From Streptobacillus notomytis (GTDB taxonomy: Bacteria > Fusobacteriota > Fusobacteriia > Fusobacteriales > Leptotrichiaceae), in NCBI GenBank assembly GCA_001612575.1, contig LJRV01000130.1, positions 1 to 49,315 of the forward strand: DNA of 49,315 nt. The letters are read 5' to 3'. The notes under the pieces were generated by a model, which was not told the DNA's origin, did no database searches, and saw only the letters and a program-made list of their open reading frames with translations. Within the stretch, counting starts at the first letter, position 1, and each line of letters opens with the position of its first letter. Position numbers and translations under genes: made by a program. This document shows positions 1 to 9,200 of this stretch, in pieces.

Positions 1-1037
1 TTTTTACTATCAATATATATATTTCCATACTTTGACTCTTTAAATAGTATATCTATATCACTTTCTGGTATATAAAATTCTTTTCTAAATTCTTTTATAG
101 AATATAGCTTATATACATCTGATATTAAATATCTACCATTAACTTCATTATAAATAGCTCTATATAATTTTAATATTATATCGTATGCCACTGTTTTATT
201 AAATGAAAAATCAAAAGTATTAAAAATTTCATTTTGATTTATATACACATTTTCTGGTTTAATTTCATCTATTTTCTTTTCTTCCATATCATAAAAAGTA
301 TCAAATTCTGCATTATCAATAATACTTAAAATCTGAGTATATTTATCATTACACTCTACTATTTTAATATTCTTATCTTTTAAACTAGGTAATGTAATAT
401 TTTTTAATATATTTTTTTCTTCATCATAATCATTTTTATTAACAAAAAGATATATAAATAAATTATCTATTTTTTCTAATATTTTCTTTTCAAATGTGCT
501 ATATGAAAACTTATTAACAAAAACTATATTCTTAAAAGAATTAAGATAATTTTTATTAATATATGAATATTTATACAGTAAATATCTAGGTATTTTATCT
601 TCTTTTTCTGATTTTTTTAACATTAAATCATTTATATCTAAATATATATCAATAATATTTTTTTGCCAATCTTGTATTTTTATTTTACTTAAATCCACAT
701 CATATTCTATATATTCTTTCATAAAAGAATAATATCTATACGCAATATCTATGGAGTCAAAATAATTATTAATTTGTAACTTCTTTTTAAGTTCATAATT
801 TAAAGTATTAAAAAAATATACAACCTCTTTTTCTTCTTTAAGAATTATTTTTTCAGTAAGAATAACTTTTTCCCAAAACTCAGATTCGGTTATATATTTT
901 TTAGTCGTAAATATATCTTTATCATTATCTTCTATTTTAAACTTATCATTAAAATTTGAAAAAACGTATAAAGTATTATCTATAATATTTTTATTTAAAT
1001 CAAAATTTATACCTTTATATTCAAAATTAAGAGCCAT
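1..1037 (-). CDS. Unidentified protein, 5' part (runs off left edge)
   Basis: I translated this stretch by hand on the minus strand. It is open from an ATG at 1037 to base 1, about 345 codons with no stop, so only the N-terminal part is in the window. A Shine-Dalgarno AGGTGGTG lies just before the ATG and a TATAAT -10-like box lies at 1063-1068. The protein is rich in Lys, Asn, Ile, Asp and Tyr, has no signal peptide or obvious membrane segment, and begins MALNFEYKGINF. I do not recognise a decisive motif. The overall look resembles the N-terminal region of large AddB/RexB-like or PD-(D/E)XK nuclease proteins, but that is a weak impression and no catalytic motif is visible. Confidence 0.7.
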   Translation of the reverse strand, partial: MALNFEYKGINFDLNKNIIDNTLYVFSNFNDKFKIEDNDKDIFTTKKYITESEFWEKVILTEKIILKEEKEVVYFFNTLNYELKKKLQINNYFDSIDIAYRYYSFMKEYIEYDVDLSKIKIQDWQKNIIDIYLDINDLMLKKSEKEDKIPRYLLYKYSYINKNYLNSFKNIVFVNKFSYSTFEKKILEKIDNLFIYLFVNKNDYDEEKNILKNITLPSLKDKNIKIVECNDKYTQILSIIDNAEFDTFYDMEEKKIDEIKPENVYINQNEIFNTFDFSFNKTVAYDIILKLYRAIYNEVNGRYLISDVYKLYSIKEFRKEFYIPESDIDILFKESKYGNIYIDSK

Positions 1038-1080
1038 AATACACCACCTTTATTTTTGATATATTATACCACTTTTAAAT

Positions 1081-1111
1081 AAAAAACTGAATTATATATA
1101 TAATCCAGTTT
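1081..1111 (-). terminator. Terminator after rplT
   Basis: On the minus strand, arms AAACTG and CAGTTT flank an AT-rich palindromic core and are followed by a T run. It sits 7 bases after the rplT stop and would end the infC-rpmI-rplT transcript. It is also just upstream of the -10 box of the left-edge gene. Confidence 0.75.
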
Positions 1112-1117
1112 TATGTA

Positions 1118-1468
1118 TTATAAAGCTTTTACTTTTTCTACTAAAGCTTTAAATTCTACAGAATTGTTTAAAGCTAATTCAGCTAAAACTTTTCTATCTA
1201 ATTCTATATTTAATTTCTTTAATCCATTCATAAATCTTGAGTATGATAATCCTTCAGCACGAGTTGCTGCATTAATTCTGATTATCCATAATTCTCTCAT
1301 TGTTCTTTTCTTTAATTTTCTATGTTCTGTTGCATAAGCCATAGCTTTTTTAACAGCTTCATTAGCCTTTTTATAATTAGTCTTTGTAGATCCTCTGTAT
1401 CCTTTTGCTTCATTTAATACTTTTTTATGTCTTTTTCTTCTTACTATTCCTGTTTTTACTCTTGGCAT
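1118..1468 (-). CDS. rplT: 50S ribosomal protein L20
   Basis: The 116-residue basic protein is collinear with L20, which binds 23S rRNA early in 50S assembly. It begins [16 protein letters not shown] and contains the conserved [16 protein letters not shown]-like MRELWI and RINAA segments and the C-terminal globular domain. Length is normal for the family. It is the last gene of infC-rpmI-rplT, 24 bases after rpmI, with a good ribosome-binding site. In many bacteria L20 also represses this operon by binding its leader. The leader upstream of infC carries an attenuator, so similar autoregulation is plausible here, although I cannot demonstrate the L20-binding fold. Confidence 0.97.
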   Translation of the reverse strand: MPRVKTGIVRRKRHKKVLNEAKGYRGSTKTNYKKANEAVKKAMAYATEHRKLKKRTMRELWIIRINAATRAEGLSYSRFMNGLKKLNIELDRKVLAELALNNSVEFKALVEKVKAL

Positions 1469-1492
1469 TTTCTTTCCTCCTTATATAAGTTA

Positions 1493-1699
1493 TTATCTTC
1501 CTTCTTGTCCTGCTAATAATCTTGAAACTTTTTTAGCTGCTCCGCCAGCTAACACTTGATCTTTTCCTAATCTTTTCTTTCTCTTATGAGTCTTCTTAGT
1601 TAATATATGGTTTTTTCCTGAATGTTTAACTACGAATTTACCTGTCCCTGTTACTTTAATTCTTTTTTTAGCTCCTTTGTGTGTTTTCATCTTTGGCAT
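1493..1699 (-). CDS. rpmI: 50S ribosomal protein L35
   Basis: This 68-residue, very basic protein has the L35 signature: it begins [18 protein letters not shown], followed by [17 protein letters not shown]. It is a small structural component of the 50S subunit. The gene lies between infC (18 bases upstream) and rplT, which is the canonical order. A strong Shine-Dalgarno AGGAGG precedes its ATG. Confidence 0.97.
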   Translation of the reverse strand: MPKMKTHKGAKKRIKVTGTGKFVVKHSGKNHILTKKTHKRKKRLGKDQVLAGGAAKKVSRLLAGQEGR

Positions 1700-1717
1700 A
1701 ATTTTTCCTCCTCTTGT

Positions 1718-2242
1718 CTATTTTTTAGGTGAAAGCATAACGAATTTTTGTACTTGCTCTCTACCGTATTTCTTCTCAACTATAGCTTTATCTTCAAAGA
1801 CACTTGCAAATTCATCAAGAACTTTTATAGCTGTTTCTGAATGCAATTTTTCTCTTCCCGATAATCTTAAACTGATTTTCACTTTATTTTCTTTTTCTAA
1901 AAACTTATCAATTTGATTAATTTTAGTTTCCATATCATGTGTATCAATATGAGGTTTAATTCTAATTTCTTTAATTACAGTATTTTTTTGTTTTTTCTTA
2001 TTTTCTTTATCTTTTTTTATCTTTTCATACCGATACTTCCCATAATCCATTATTTTGCATACCGAAACCCCATTATTTGAAGACATCTCTACTAAATCAA
2101 GATTTTTTTCTTGAGCTATACTATAAGCTTCATGGAAAGACATCACACCTAATTGTCCACCCTCCTCTGAAATTAATCTTACTTCTTTAGCTCTAATTTC
2201 ATCATTGATTCTAGACCCATCAGTTTTTCCAGTTCCCTTAAT
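1718..2242 (-). CDS. infC: Translation initiation factor IF-3, probable AUU start
   Basis: IF-3 keeps ribosomal subunits apart and checks the start codon-initiator tRNA pairing. The N-terminal domain starts at RINDEIRAKEVRLI and the C-terminal domain contains KEIRIKPHIDTHD and the KISLRLSGRE segment. I place the start at ATT (2242-2240), giving 174 residues, because AGGAGG at 2251-2256 lies 8 bases upstream. The longer frame opens with a GTG at 2251 that overlaps this Shine-Dalgarno and cannot be used sensibly. No ATG is near the family N-terminus. AUU/AUC/AUA starts are typical of infC and make IF-3 repress its own translation. The gene leads infC-rpmI-rplT. Confidence 0.93.
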   Translation of the reverse strand: MKGTGKTDGSRINDEIRAKEVRLISEEGGQLGVMSFHEAYSIAQEKNLDLVEMSSNNGVSVCKIMDYGKYRYEKIKKDKENKKKQKNTVIKEIRIKPHIDTHDMETKINQIDKFLEKENKVKISLRLSGREKLHSETAIKVLDEFASVFEDKAIVEKKYGREQVQKFVMLSPKK

Positions 2243-2256
2243 AAAGAACACCTCCT

Positions 2257-2443
2257 ATATTTTTGTAATAAAAAAACAAGATAAAATCTTGTTCTCAATT
2301 ATCAATAAAAAACTATTAGATATAATCTAACATAAATTAATTACTAATAACCTAACTCATATTAAGCCTATGCACACTAAACGCTATGGAAAGGTGAGAA
2401 TCAAAATTCTACTTTTTAATATCAATACTGATATTTTCTTTTA
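2257..2443 (-). promoter_or_regulatory. infC-rpmI-rplT leader with attenuator
   Basis: The transcript has a roughly 190-base untranslated leader between its predicted start and infC. It contains two tandem hairpins. TTAGAT/ATCTAA at 2316-2330 is followed by TAG and six T. AACAAGAT/ATCTTGTT at 2275-2293 is followed by seven T at 2268-2274. The second is a textbook intrinsic terminator only about 12 bases before the infC Shine-Dalgarno, so expression is probably controlled by premature termination. Leaders of this operon in Firmicutes are controlled by L20. Whether this one uses L20 or another signal is not shown by sequence alone. Confidence 0.7.
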
Positions 2444-2450
2444 CTATGAT

Positions 2451-2479
2451 ATAGTAACATATTTAGTGATATTTGTCAA
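2451..2479 (-). promoter_or_regulatory. Promoter of infC operon
   Basis: TTGACA (2474-2479) and TACTAT (2451-2456) are separated by exactly 17 bases on the minus strand, a strong sigma-70/sigma-A promoter. It lies just downstream of the rpoD terminator, so the infC operon is transcribed independently. Confidence 0.85.
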
Positions 2480-2494
2480 TTATTTTGTACACAT

Positions 2495-2519
2495 AAAAAA
2501 GAGTGATATGAATCACTCT
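2495..2519 (-). terminator. Terminator of rpoD transcript
   Basis: An 8-bp stem AGAGTGAT/ATCACTCT with a 4-base loop is followed by TTTTTT. It overlaps the rpoD TAG stop, so the end of the coding region forms part of the hairpin. It closes the long rplJ-to-rpoD gene string. Confidence 0.9.
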
Positions 2520-3663
2520 AATTTCTAAAATCTTCTAATCCTTTTTTCTTTTTAATATTTTTCAATTTATTTATAGCCTTAACTTCTATTTGACGTATTC
2601 TTTCCCTTGTTACATCAAATATTCTTCCAACCTCTTCTAAAGTTTTAGGGGCTCCATCATCAAGTCCGTATCTTAATCTTAATACTTGTTCTTCTCTTTC
2701 ATTTAATTCTTTTCTAAGTATTTCATTTAATTTCTCTTTTAATACTGACCTTACTGTAGCTTCGTGAGGATTTAAAAATTTATCATCTTCAACGAAATCT
2801 CCTAATTCTGAATCATCTTCACTTCCTACTGGAGTTTCTAATGATATTGGATCTTGATTCATTTCTAAAATATTTTTAACTTTTTCTACTGGCATTTCAA
2901 CTATTTCAGCTAAATAATCATCAGTAGGTTCTTTACCTGTCTCTTGTAAATGAATTCTTGATGCTTTCTTTATTTTATTTATAGTTTCTATCATATGTAC
3001 AGGTATTCTTATAGTTCTACCTTGATCTGCTATAGCTCTTGTTATTGCCTGTCTTATCCACCATGTAGCATATGTTGAAAACTTAAAGCCTTTATCTGAT
3101 TCAAATTTTTCAACTGCCTTCATTAATCCTATATTACCCTCTTGGATTAAATCAAGTAATTTTAAACCTCTATTTGTATGTTTTTTAGCAATACTTACAA
3201 CTAATCTTAAATTTGATTCCATAAGTTGTTGTTTTGCTCTTTCATCACCTTCAACTATACGTCTTGCTAATTCAAATTCTTCTTCACTTTTAAGTAAAGG
3301 TATTTGACCTATTTCTCTTAAATACATTTTAATTGGTTCATCAACATCTGATGATTCACTAACAGCTGTTAAATCTTCGTTTAATAGGGCTTCGACCTCT
3401 TTTTCATCAATATTTATTTCTGGTTCTTCTTTTTTTATTTTTTCTTCTTCTTTTTTTTCTTTCGATTTATTTTTGTCGGCTATTTTATTTACAATTTCTA
3501 CATTTAATTCTTGTAACTTAAAAAATGTAGCATCTATTTTATCTTGAGAAAAATTATTTTTCATTAACTTATTAATTTCTTCTCTACTAATAATTTTCTC
3601 TTCTTTCGCTATTTTAATTAAATTAGATAAACTTTCTTTTAAATCTATATTTTTAGCCGCCAT
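2518..3663 (-). CDS. rpoD: RNA polymerase primary sigma factor (sigma-70/SigA)
   Basis: This 381-residue protein directs RNA polymerase to housekeeping promoters. A short region 1.1-like N-terminus is followed by an acidic, lysine-rich linker. Region 1.2 contains [15 protein letters not shown]. Region 2, about 145-225, contains [33 protein letters not shown] and [14 protein letters not shown] for -10 binding and melting. Region 3 follows. Region 4 near the C-terminus contains LRLRYGLDD and [14 protein letters not shown] for -35 binding. AAGGGAG lies 6 bases before the ATG, and the start overlaps the dnaG stop region. The dnaG-rpoD pair is the classic macromolecular-synthesis arrangement. The consensus promoters across this window fit its specificity. 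Confidence 0.97.
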   Translation of the reverse strand: MAAKNIDLKESLSNLIKIAKEEKIISREEINKLMKNNFSQDKIDATFFKLQELNVEIVNKIADKNKSKEKKEEEKIKKEEPEINIDEKEVEALLNEDLTAVSESSDVDEPIKMYLREIGQIPLLKSEEEFELARRIVEGDERAKQQLMESNLRLVVSIAKKHTNRGLKLLDLIQEGNIGLMKAVEKFESDKGFKFSTYATWWIRQAITRAIADQGRTIRIPVHMIETINKIKKASRIHLQETGKEPTDDYLAEIVEMPVEKVKNILEMNQDPISLETPVGSEDDSELGDFVEDDKFLNPHEATVRSVLKEKLNEILRKELNEREEQVLRLRYGLDDGAPKTLEEVGRIFDVTRERIRQIEVKAINKLKNIKKKKGLEDFRN

Positions 3664-3664
3664 T

Positions 3665-5452
3665 TCAATCTCCCTTTAAAACTATTATTTCTTTATAACA
3701 TTTCTCTAAATTATTAATATTTACAATATTTCTAAGTTTATTTAATAATTTACCTACATATATTTTTTTTCTAATCTTTTCATTAATAGGTAAAATATCA
3801 ATTAAATGTTCATATTTTCTTATCAATAATTCTAACCAAGTTTTAATTATTCTAATATAGTCTTCGTCTGTATAATTGTTTTTAAACTCACATGTTGTTT
3901 CTATCATAAACTCTTCTTCATCTTTTGTTAAAACAAGTGTAGAAATTTCATTCATTTCATAATTAACAGATAAAAGTTTCTTATGTAACTCCATATATTT
4001 ATCACTTTTAAACTCAAAAGATTTAAGCATATTATACAACATTTGATCAACTTCTTTTCCAAATAACAAGAAAACTATACTTAATTTTTCTAACTCTTCT
4101 TGTCTGTTTATCTTTTCATTAAAATTATCTTTAGTATTATTTTTTAAAACATTCGTACTCTTAACATTTTTAACAATATTTCTTCTATATCTTGACAGAA
4201 TATATTCAGATTCTACATCAATTAATCTTGAAAATATTTTTATTTCATCATTATATACTATATCATTAGTTATATTCTCAAAATATGATTTCATCAATTC
4301 TATAGCTTCTCTTTTTGAGGCAGTTTGAGTAAAATCAAAATCTTTTAAATCCATTTGTATTACATAATCTAATGATCCAATTGATTTACCTAATATATTA
4401 ACAAAATCATTTTTACTATACTTTTTAAAATATTCATCAGGATCTTTTACATCATCAGGTAAACTGGCACATTTAATATTAAATTCTAATTTATTTAATA
4501 TATTTATTACTGATTTAGTTGCTTTTTGACCTGCATCATCTTTATCATACATTATAATTACATTGTCTGTATATTTTTTTAATAACTTAGCCTGATTTTC
4601 AGTAAAGGCTGTTCCTAAAGAAGCAACTGCATTATTAAAAGTATTAATATGTGAACTAAGCACATCTAAAAAACCTTCCATTAATATTGCATATTTTTTC
4701 TCTTTTATTTCTATACCTCTATTAAATAATCCATATAATTCACTACTTTTATCAAAAATATAGCTTTCATTAGAATTTATATATTTAGGTATATTTACAT
4801 TTTTTCCTATATATCTACCACCAAAACCAACTATTTGTTGATAACTATTAAATATAGGAAATATTATTCTTTCCCTAAATGTATCATAAATATTAGTGCT
4901 ATCTGTAGAACTTACTGTAACTAAACCTAATTTAATTAATTCTTCAGTTTCATATTTTTCTTTTAAATGATAATATAGTGAATGCCATTCATCATTAGCA
5001 TAACCTATATCATATCTATTTAAATCATTTAAATTAAATCCTCTATTAATTAAATATTCCTTAGCTTCTACTGATTTTTCAAAATTTGATTTAAAAAACT
5101 CTAATGCTTCTCTTAAAATCTTATGTCCAACACTTTCTTTAACATTATACTTTGAATTATTTTTTTTTATTCTTATACCATATTTTTGTGAAAGTTCATA
5201 CAATGCTTCATAATAAGAAATATTTTTAATATATGAATAAAAATTTATTACATTTCCACCTTTTCCTGTACTAAAATCCTTAAAAATCTTTTTTCTTGGA
5301 CTAACAGAAAATGATGGAGTATTTTCACTTTTAAAAGGAGAATATCCCTTATAATTTACTCCTGCCTTATTTAAATCAACATATTGTCCTATTAGATCAA
5401 CTATATCAATATTATTAATTATTTTTTCTTCATCTTCAGACAGTTTATACAT
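3665..5452 (-). CDS. dnaG: DNA primase DnaG without zinc ligands
   Basis: DnaG makes RNA primers for replication. I start at the second Met (5452; 595 residues) because GGAGG sits 5 bases upstream of it and between the two candidate ATGs. The N-terminal domain aligns with the zinc-binding domain, but its C-H-C-C ligands are Ser38, Lys41, Asp59 and Thr62 ([12 protein letters not shown] and [11 protein letters not shown]). The surrounding TPSFSVSP and GGNVI motifs remain. The Toprim core is intact: ILMEGFLDV supplies the Glu and [11 protein letters not shown] the acidic residues. The C-terminal helicase-interaction region is divergent. The gene is 44 bases after rpoZ and ends in TGA abutting rpoD. 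Confidence 0.95.
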   Translation of the reverse strand: MYKLSEDEEKIINNIDIVDLIGQYVDLNKAGVNYKGYSPFKSENTPSFSVSPRKKIFKDFSTGKGGNVINFYSYIKNISYYEALYELSQKYGIRIKKNNSKYNVKESVGHKILREALEFFKSNFEKSVEAKEYLINRGFNLNDLNRYDIGYANDEWHSLYYHLKEKYETEELIKLGLVTVSSTDSTNIYDTFRERIIFPIFNSYQQIVGFGGRYIGKNVNIPKYINSNESYIFDKSSELYGLFNRGIEIKEKKYAILMEGFLDVLSSHINTFNNAVASLGTAFTENQAKLLKKYTDNVIIMYDKDDAGQKATKSVINILNKLEFNIKCASLPDDVKDPDEYFKKYSKNDFVNILGKSIGSLDYVIQMDLKDFDFTQTASKREAIELMKSYFENITNDIVYNDEIKIFSRLIDVESEYILSRYRRNIVKNVKSTNVLKNNTKDNFNEKINRQEELEKLSIVFLLFGKEVDQMLYNMLKSFEFKSDKYMELHKKLLSVNYEMNEISTLVLTKDEEEFMIETTCEFKNNYTDEDYIRIIKTWLELLIRKYEHLIDILPINEKIRKKIYVGKLLNKLRNIVNINNLEKCYKEIIVLKGD

Positions 5453-5507
5453 ATACTCCTCCATAATATAAGTATAGTGTGATATTTAAAATTGTCAATA
5501 TAATATA

Positions 5508-5693
5508 TTAATCATTTTCAACAATTTTAACTTTTTCCTCCAATATATCTTCAAATACATTATCTATAATTTTAAATTTTTCTACACCCTCTATAAATTC
5601 TTTTCTAGCTGCCTTACCAGCTAAAATAGCTAACTCATATTTATTGGGTATTTTTTTTAATAGTTCATCTACTGAAACTTTTTCTTTTTTCAT
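5508..5693 (-). CDS. rpoZ: RNA polymerase omega subunit
   Basis: This 61-residue protein matches omega, which assists beta' folding and core assembly. The family pattern is seen in VDELLKKIPNKYELAILAGKAARK: the N-terminal helix, the NKYEL segment and the alanine-rich helix. It follows gmk by 12 bases, the usual gmk-rpoZ pairing, and sits unusually close downstream of rpoBC. Confidence 0.9.
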   Translation of the reverse strand: MKKEKVSVDELLKKIPNKYELAILAGKAARKEFIEGVEKFKIIDNVFEDILEEKVKIVEND

Positions 5694-5705
5694 AGTTTTT
5701 CTCCT

Positions 5706-6251
5706 CTAGCTTTCTATGATGTTAATAAGTTGCTTGCAAGAATCTTCAATATCATAGTTAATTATTGTATAATCATAATCCTTTTCATATTCAAGTTCTT
5801 TAATAGCATTTTCTAATCTTTTTTGTATTACTTTCTCACTATCTGTATTTCTTCCTCTTAATCTTTTTTCTAATTCATCAAGATCAGGAGCTTTAAAAAA
5901 TATTAAAGTAGAATCATTTCTTTTATTCTTAGCTATAACTCCACCCTGTACATCAATTTCAAGAATAACATTTTTACCATTTTCTAAATGTTTTTCAATT
6001 TCTGAATTTAAAGTACCATAATAATTTCCATGAACATTTGCATATTCAAATAATCCATTTTCATTAATTTTTTGTTCAAATTCTTCCTTAGTTATAAAGT
6101 AATAATCCTTACCATCAACTTCTCCAGTTCTCATTTTACGGGTAGTTACAGAAATTGCTAAAGGTATATTTAACATATCTCTTACTAGTTTTGTAACAGT
6201 AGATTTTCCAGATCCTGACGGTCCTGAAACTATGAATAATCTTCCTTTCAT
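5706..6251 (-). CDS. gmk: Guanylate kinase
   Basis: Guanylate kinase phosphorylates GMP or dGMP with ATP to the diphosphate. I choose the ATG at 6251 (181 residues, MKGRLFIVSG) because AGGAGAG lies 5 bases before it. An upstream ATG at 6272 would place the Shine-Dalgarno inside the gene. The P-loop is GPSGSGKST at 10-18. GMP-binding elements include SVTTRKMRTGEVDGKDYYF and EYANVHGNYYGT, and IDVQGG and RLRGR mark the core and lid. It lies between rpoC and rpoZ and is probably cotranscribed with both. Confidence 0.96.
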   Translation of the reverse strand: MKGRLFIVSGPSGSGKSTVTKLVRDMLNIPLAISVTTRKMRTGEVDGKDYYFITKEEFEQKINENGLFEYANVHGNYYGTLNSEIEKHLENGKNVILEIDVQGGVIAKNKRNDSTLIFFKAPDLDELEKRLRGRNTDSEKVIQKRLENAIKELEYEKDYDYTIINYDIEDSCKQLINIIES

Positions 6252-6274
6252 TTTAACTCTCCTAAGTAACATAC

Positions 6275-6292
6275 AAGGGGATTACTCCCCTT
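6275..6292 (-). other. Hairpin between rpoC and gmk
   Basis: A perfect 7-bp stem AAGGGGA/TCCCCTT capped by a GTAA (GNRA-type) tetraloop starts 6 bases after the rpoC stop. No T run follows, so it is more likely an RNA processing or 3'-stabilising element than a terminator. Confidence 0.6.
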
Positions 6293-6297
6293 ATATA

Positions 6298-9200
6298 TTA
6301 TATTTCATCTATTATTTTACCGTCATCTTCACCTAAGTATAAATTTAAATCCTTATAATTTTTAAATCCTGTTCCTCCTGGTATTTTCTTACCTATAGTT
6401 ACATTTTCTTTAAGCCCTTCAAGTCTATCCACTTTTCCTTCAACTGCTGCATTTGCTAATACTTTAGTTGTTTCTTGGAATGATGATGCTGATATAAAGC
6501 TTTCTGTATTTACAGCTGCTTTTGTTATACCTTGAATAACAGGTTCAAAAATTGCAGGTTTCTTACCTTTAGAAACTAAAATTTTATTTTCTCTTTCAAT
6601 TACTTTTTTATCTACTAATTCATCTTCTAAGAATAATGAATCTCCTGATTCTTTAATTCTAATCTTTTGGAACATTTGTTTAACTATTATTTCTATATGT
6701 TTATCATTAACAGTAACACCTTGGCTTCTATATACTTCTTGTACTGATTCAAGTATAAATTGTTGTGCCTCAACTGCTCCTTTAATTCTCAATATATCAT
6801 GTGGTGATATAGGACCTTCTGTTAATTTATCTCCAGCATTTATTATCATTTCATTTGAAACTACTAAATGCTCTCCAGCAGGTATTGAATATTCTTCTAT
6901 TACAGTATCTTTATCTATATCATGAATTTCAACAACTCTCATACCTTTTTTAGTTTTATCTGAGAACTTAATTCTTCCACCAACATTAGCAAGTATAGCC
7001 TTACCTTTTAGATTTCTAGCTTCAAATAATTCTTGAACTCTTGGAAGACCTCCAGTAATATCTTTATTTCCTCCACCTGTTTTAGGTAATTTAGAAATTA
7101 TATCTCCTGGTTTAATCATTTCTCCTTCTTTAAATAATAAATAAGAACCATAATTTATGTCATATTCTTTTATTTTCTTACCTTTATCATCATATACTAT
7201 AACTCTTGGTTTAACTTGAGTGCTTTCTATAGGTTTAATAGCTAATCTTTCAGTAACATCATATTTAACATCTATATTTTCTTTAATATATATATCTCTA
7301 AATTCAATACGTCCAGCTACTGTTGAAATAGTTGGAGTTTGGAAAGGATCAAACTCTATTAATACTTGTCCTTTTGTTACTTTTTCATTATTTTTAACTC
7401 TTAATGTTGAACCTGAAGGTACTTCATAACGATATTTACCTAATATTACTTTACCTATTGATGAAACAACTATTTCTCTACCATCAGGATAAATAAATGT
7501 TTCAATGTTTTCAAATTTAATTTTTCCGTCCTCATCTGCCTTATAATCAGATTGAACTTCAGAACCTGTAGCTACCCCTCCTGTATGGAAAGTACGCATT
7601 GTAAGCTGAGTTCCAGGTTCTCCAATTGATTGAGCTGCAATAACTCCTACTGCTTCTCCAAGTAATACTTCTTTATGGTTAGATAAATCAACACCATAAC
7701 ATTTTTTACATACACCTTTATCAAGTCTACATGTTAATGGTGATCTCATCTTAACACTACTTATGTTTCTCTTAATTATTTCAGATAATAAATCTTTAGT
7801 AATTAAAGTATTTGCTTTAGCTATTACTTTTCCATCATCTACTAAATCTTCAGCTAGGAATCTTCCATATATTCTTTCTTCTAATTTTTCTATAACTTTA
7901 CCTTCATAAGTTAAATCACTTACTTCTATTCCATGATTTCCACAACCACAATCATCTTTATTAACTATTAATTCATGAGAAACATCTACAAGTCTTCTTG
8001 TTAAATATCCTGAATCAGCAGTTCTTAAAGCCGTATCTGCTAACCCTTTTCTCGCACCATGTGATGACATAAAGAACTCTAATACGTTTAATCCTTCTCT
8101 AAAGTTTGCTTTAATTGGTATTTCTATAATTTCCCCTTTAGTATTTGACATCATTCCACGCATTCCACCTAATTGACGAATCTGTGCAATAGAACCTCTG
8201 GCTCCAGAATTTGCCATCATGTATACTGGATTAAATTGATCTAAACTATCCATCATGGCTTTAGTTACATCATTAGTAGCTTTATTCCATACTTGAACTG
8301 TTCTTCTATATCTTTCATCATTAATAATTTCACCTGCTTTATATGCATTTTCAATATCTAATACATCCTGATCTGCTTTAGCAAGTATAGCTTTTTTCTC
8401 AACTGGAATTTGTAAATCTTCTATACCAACACTTACCCCAGCAAATGTAGCAAAGTGATATCCAAATTCTTTAATTTTATCTATTAATTCACAAGTTTTT
8501 TCAAATCCATATTGTTCATATAGTCCTGCTATTAATTTTCCTAATTCTCCTTTACCAAAAGTAACTTCATAATTTCTAATTTCTTCTGGTAATAATTGGT
8601 TAAATATTATTCTACCTGGTGTAGTTCTAATAATTTTACCATCTATTCTTACATTAACTAATGCATGAACTCCAACCTTTTCATTTTGATATGCTGTTAT
8701 TAACTGATTTATGCTAGAAAAAGATTTATTTTCTCCTATTTCTCCTAATCTTTCTTTAGTCATGTAATAACAACCCATAACCATATCTTGAGATGGAACT
8801 GCTATAGGTTTACCACTTGAAGGAGCAATAATATTATTAGTAGCAAGCATTAATAACTTAGCCTCAAGTTGTGCCTCTGGTGATAAAACTAAGTGAACAG
8901 CCATTTGGTCTCCATCAAAATCGGCATTGAAAGCAGAACATACTAATGGATGAAGTCTAATAGCTTTTCCTTCAATTAATGTTGGTTCAAATGCTTGTAT
9001 TGATAATCTATGTAGAGTTGGGGCACGGTTTAATAACACTGGGTGATTTTTAATAATTTCTTCTATTAATTCCCAAACTGCTTCATTTTCCTCTTCTACC
9101 ATTTTTTTAGCAGTTTTAACGTTGCTAGATATTCCTCTTTTAACTAATTCTCTCATTAAAAATGGTTTGTATAATTCTAATGCCATTTTCTTAGGTAATC

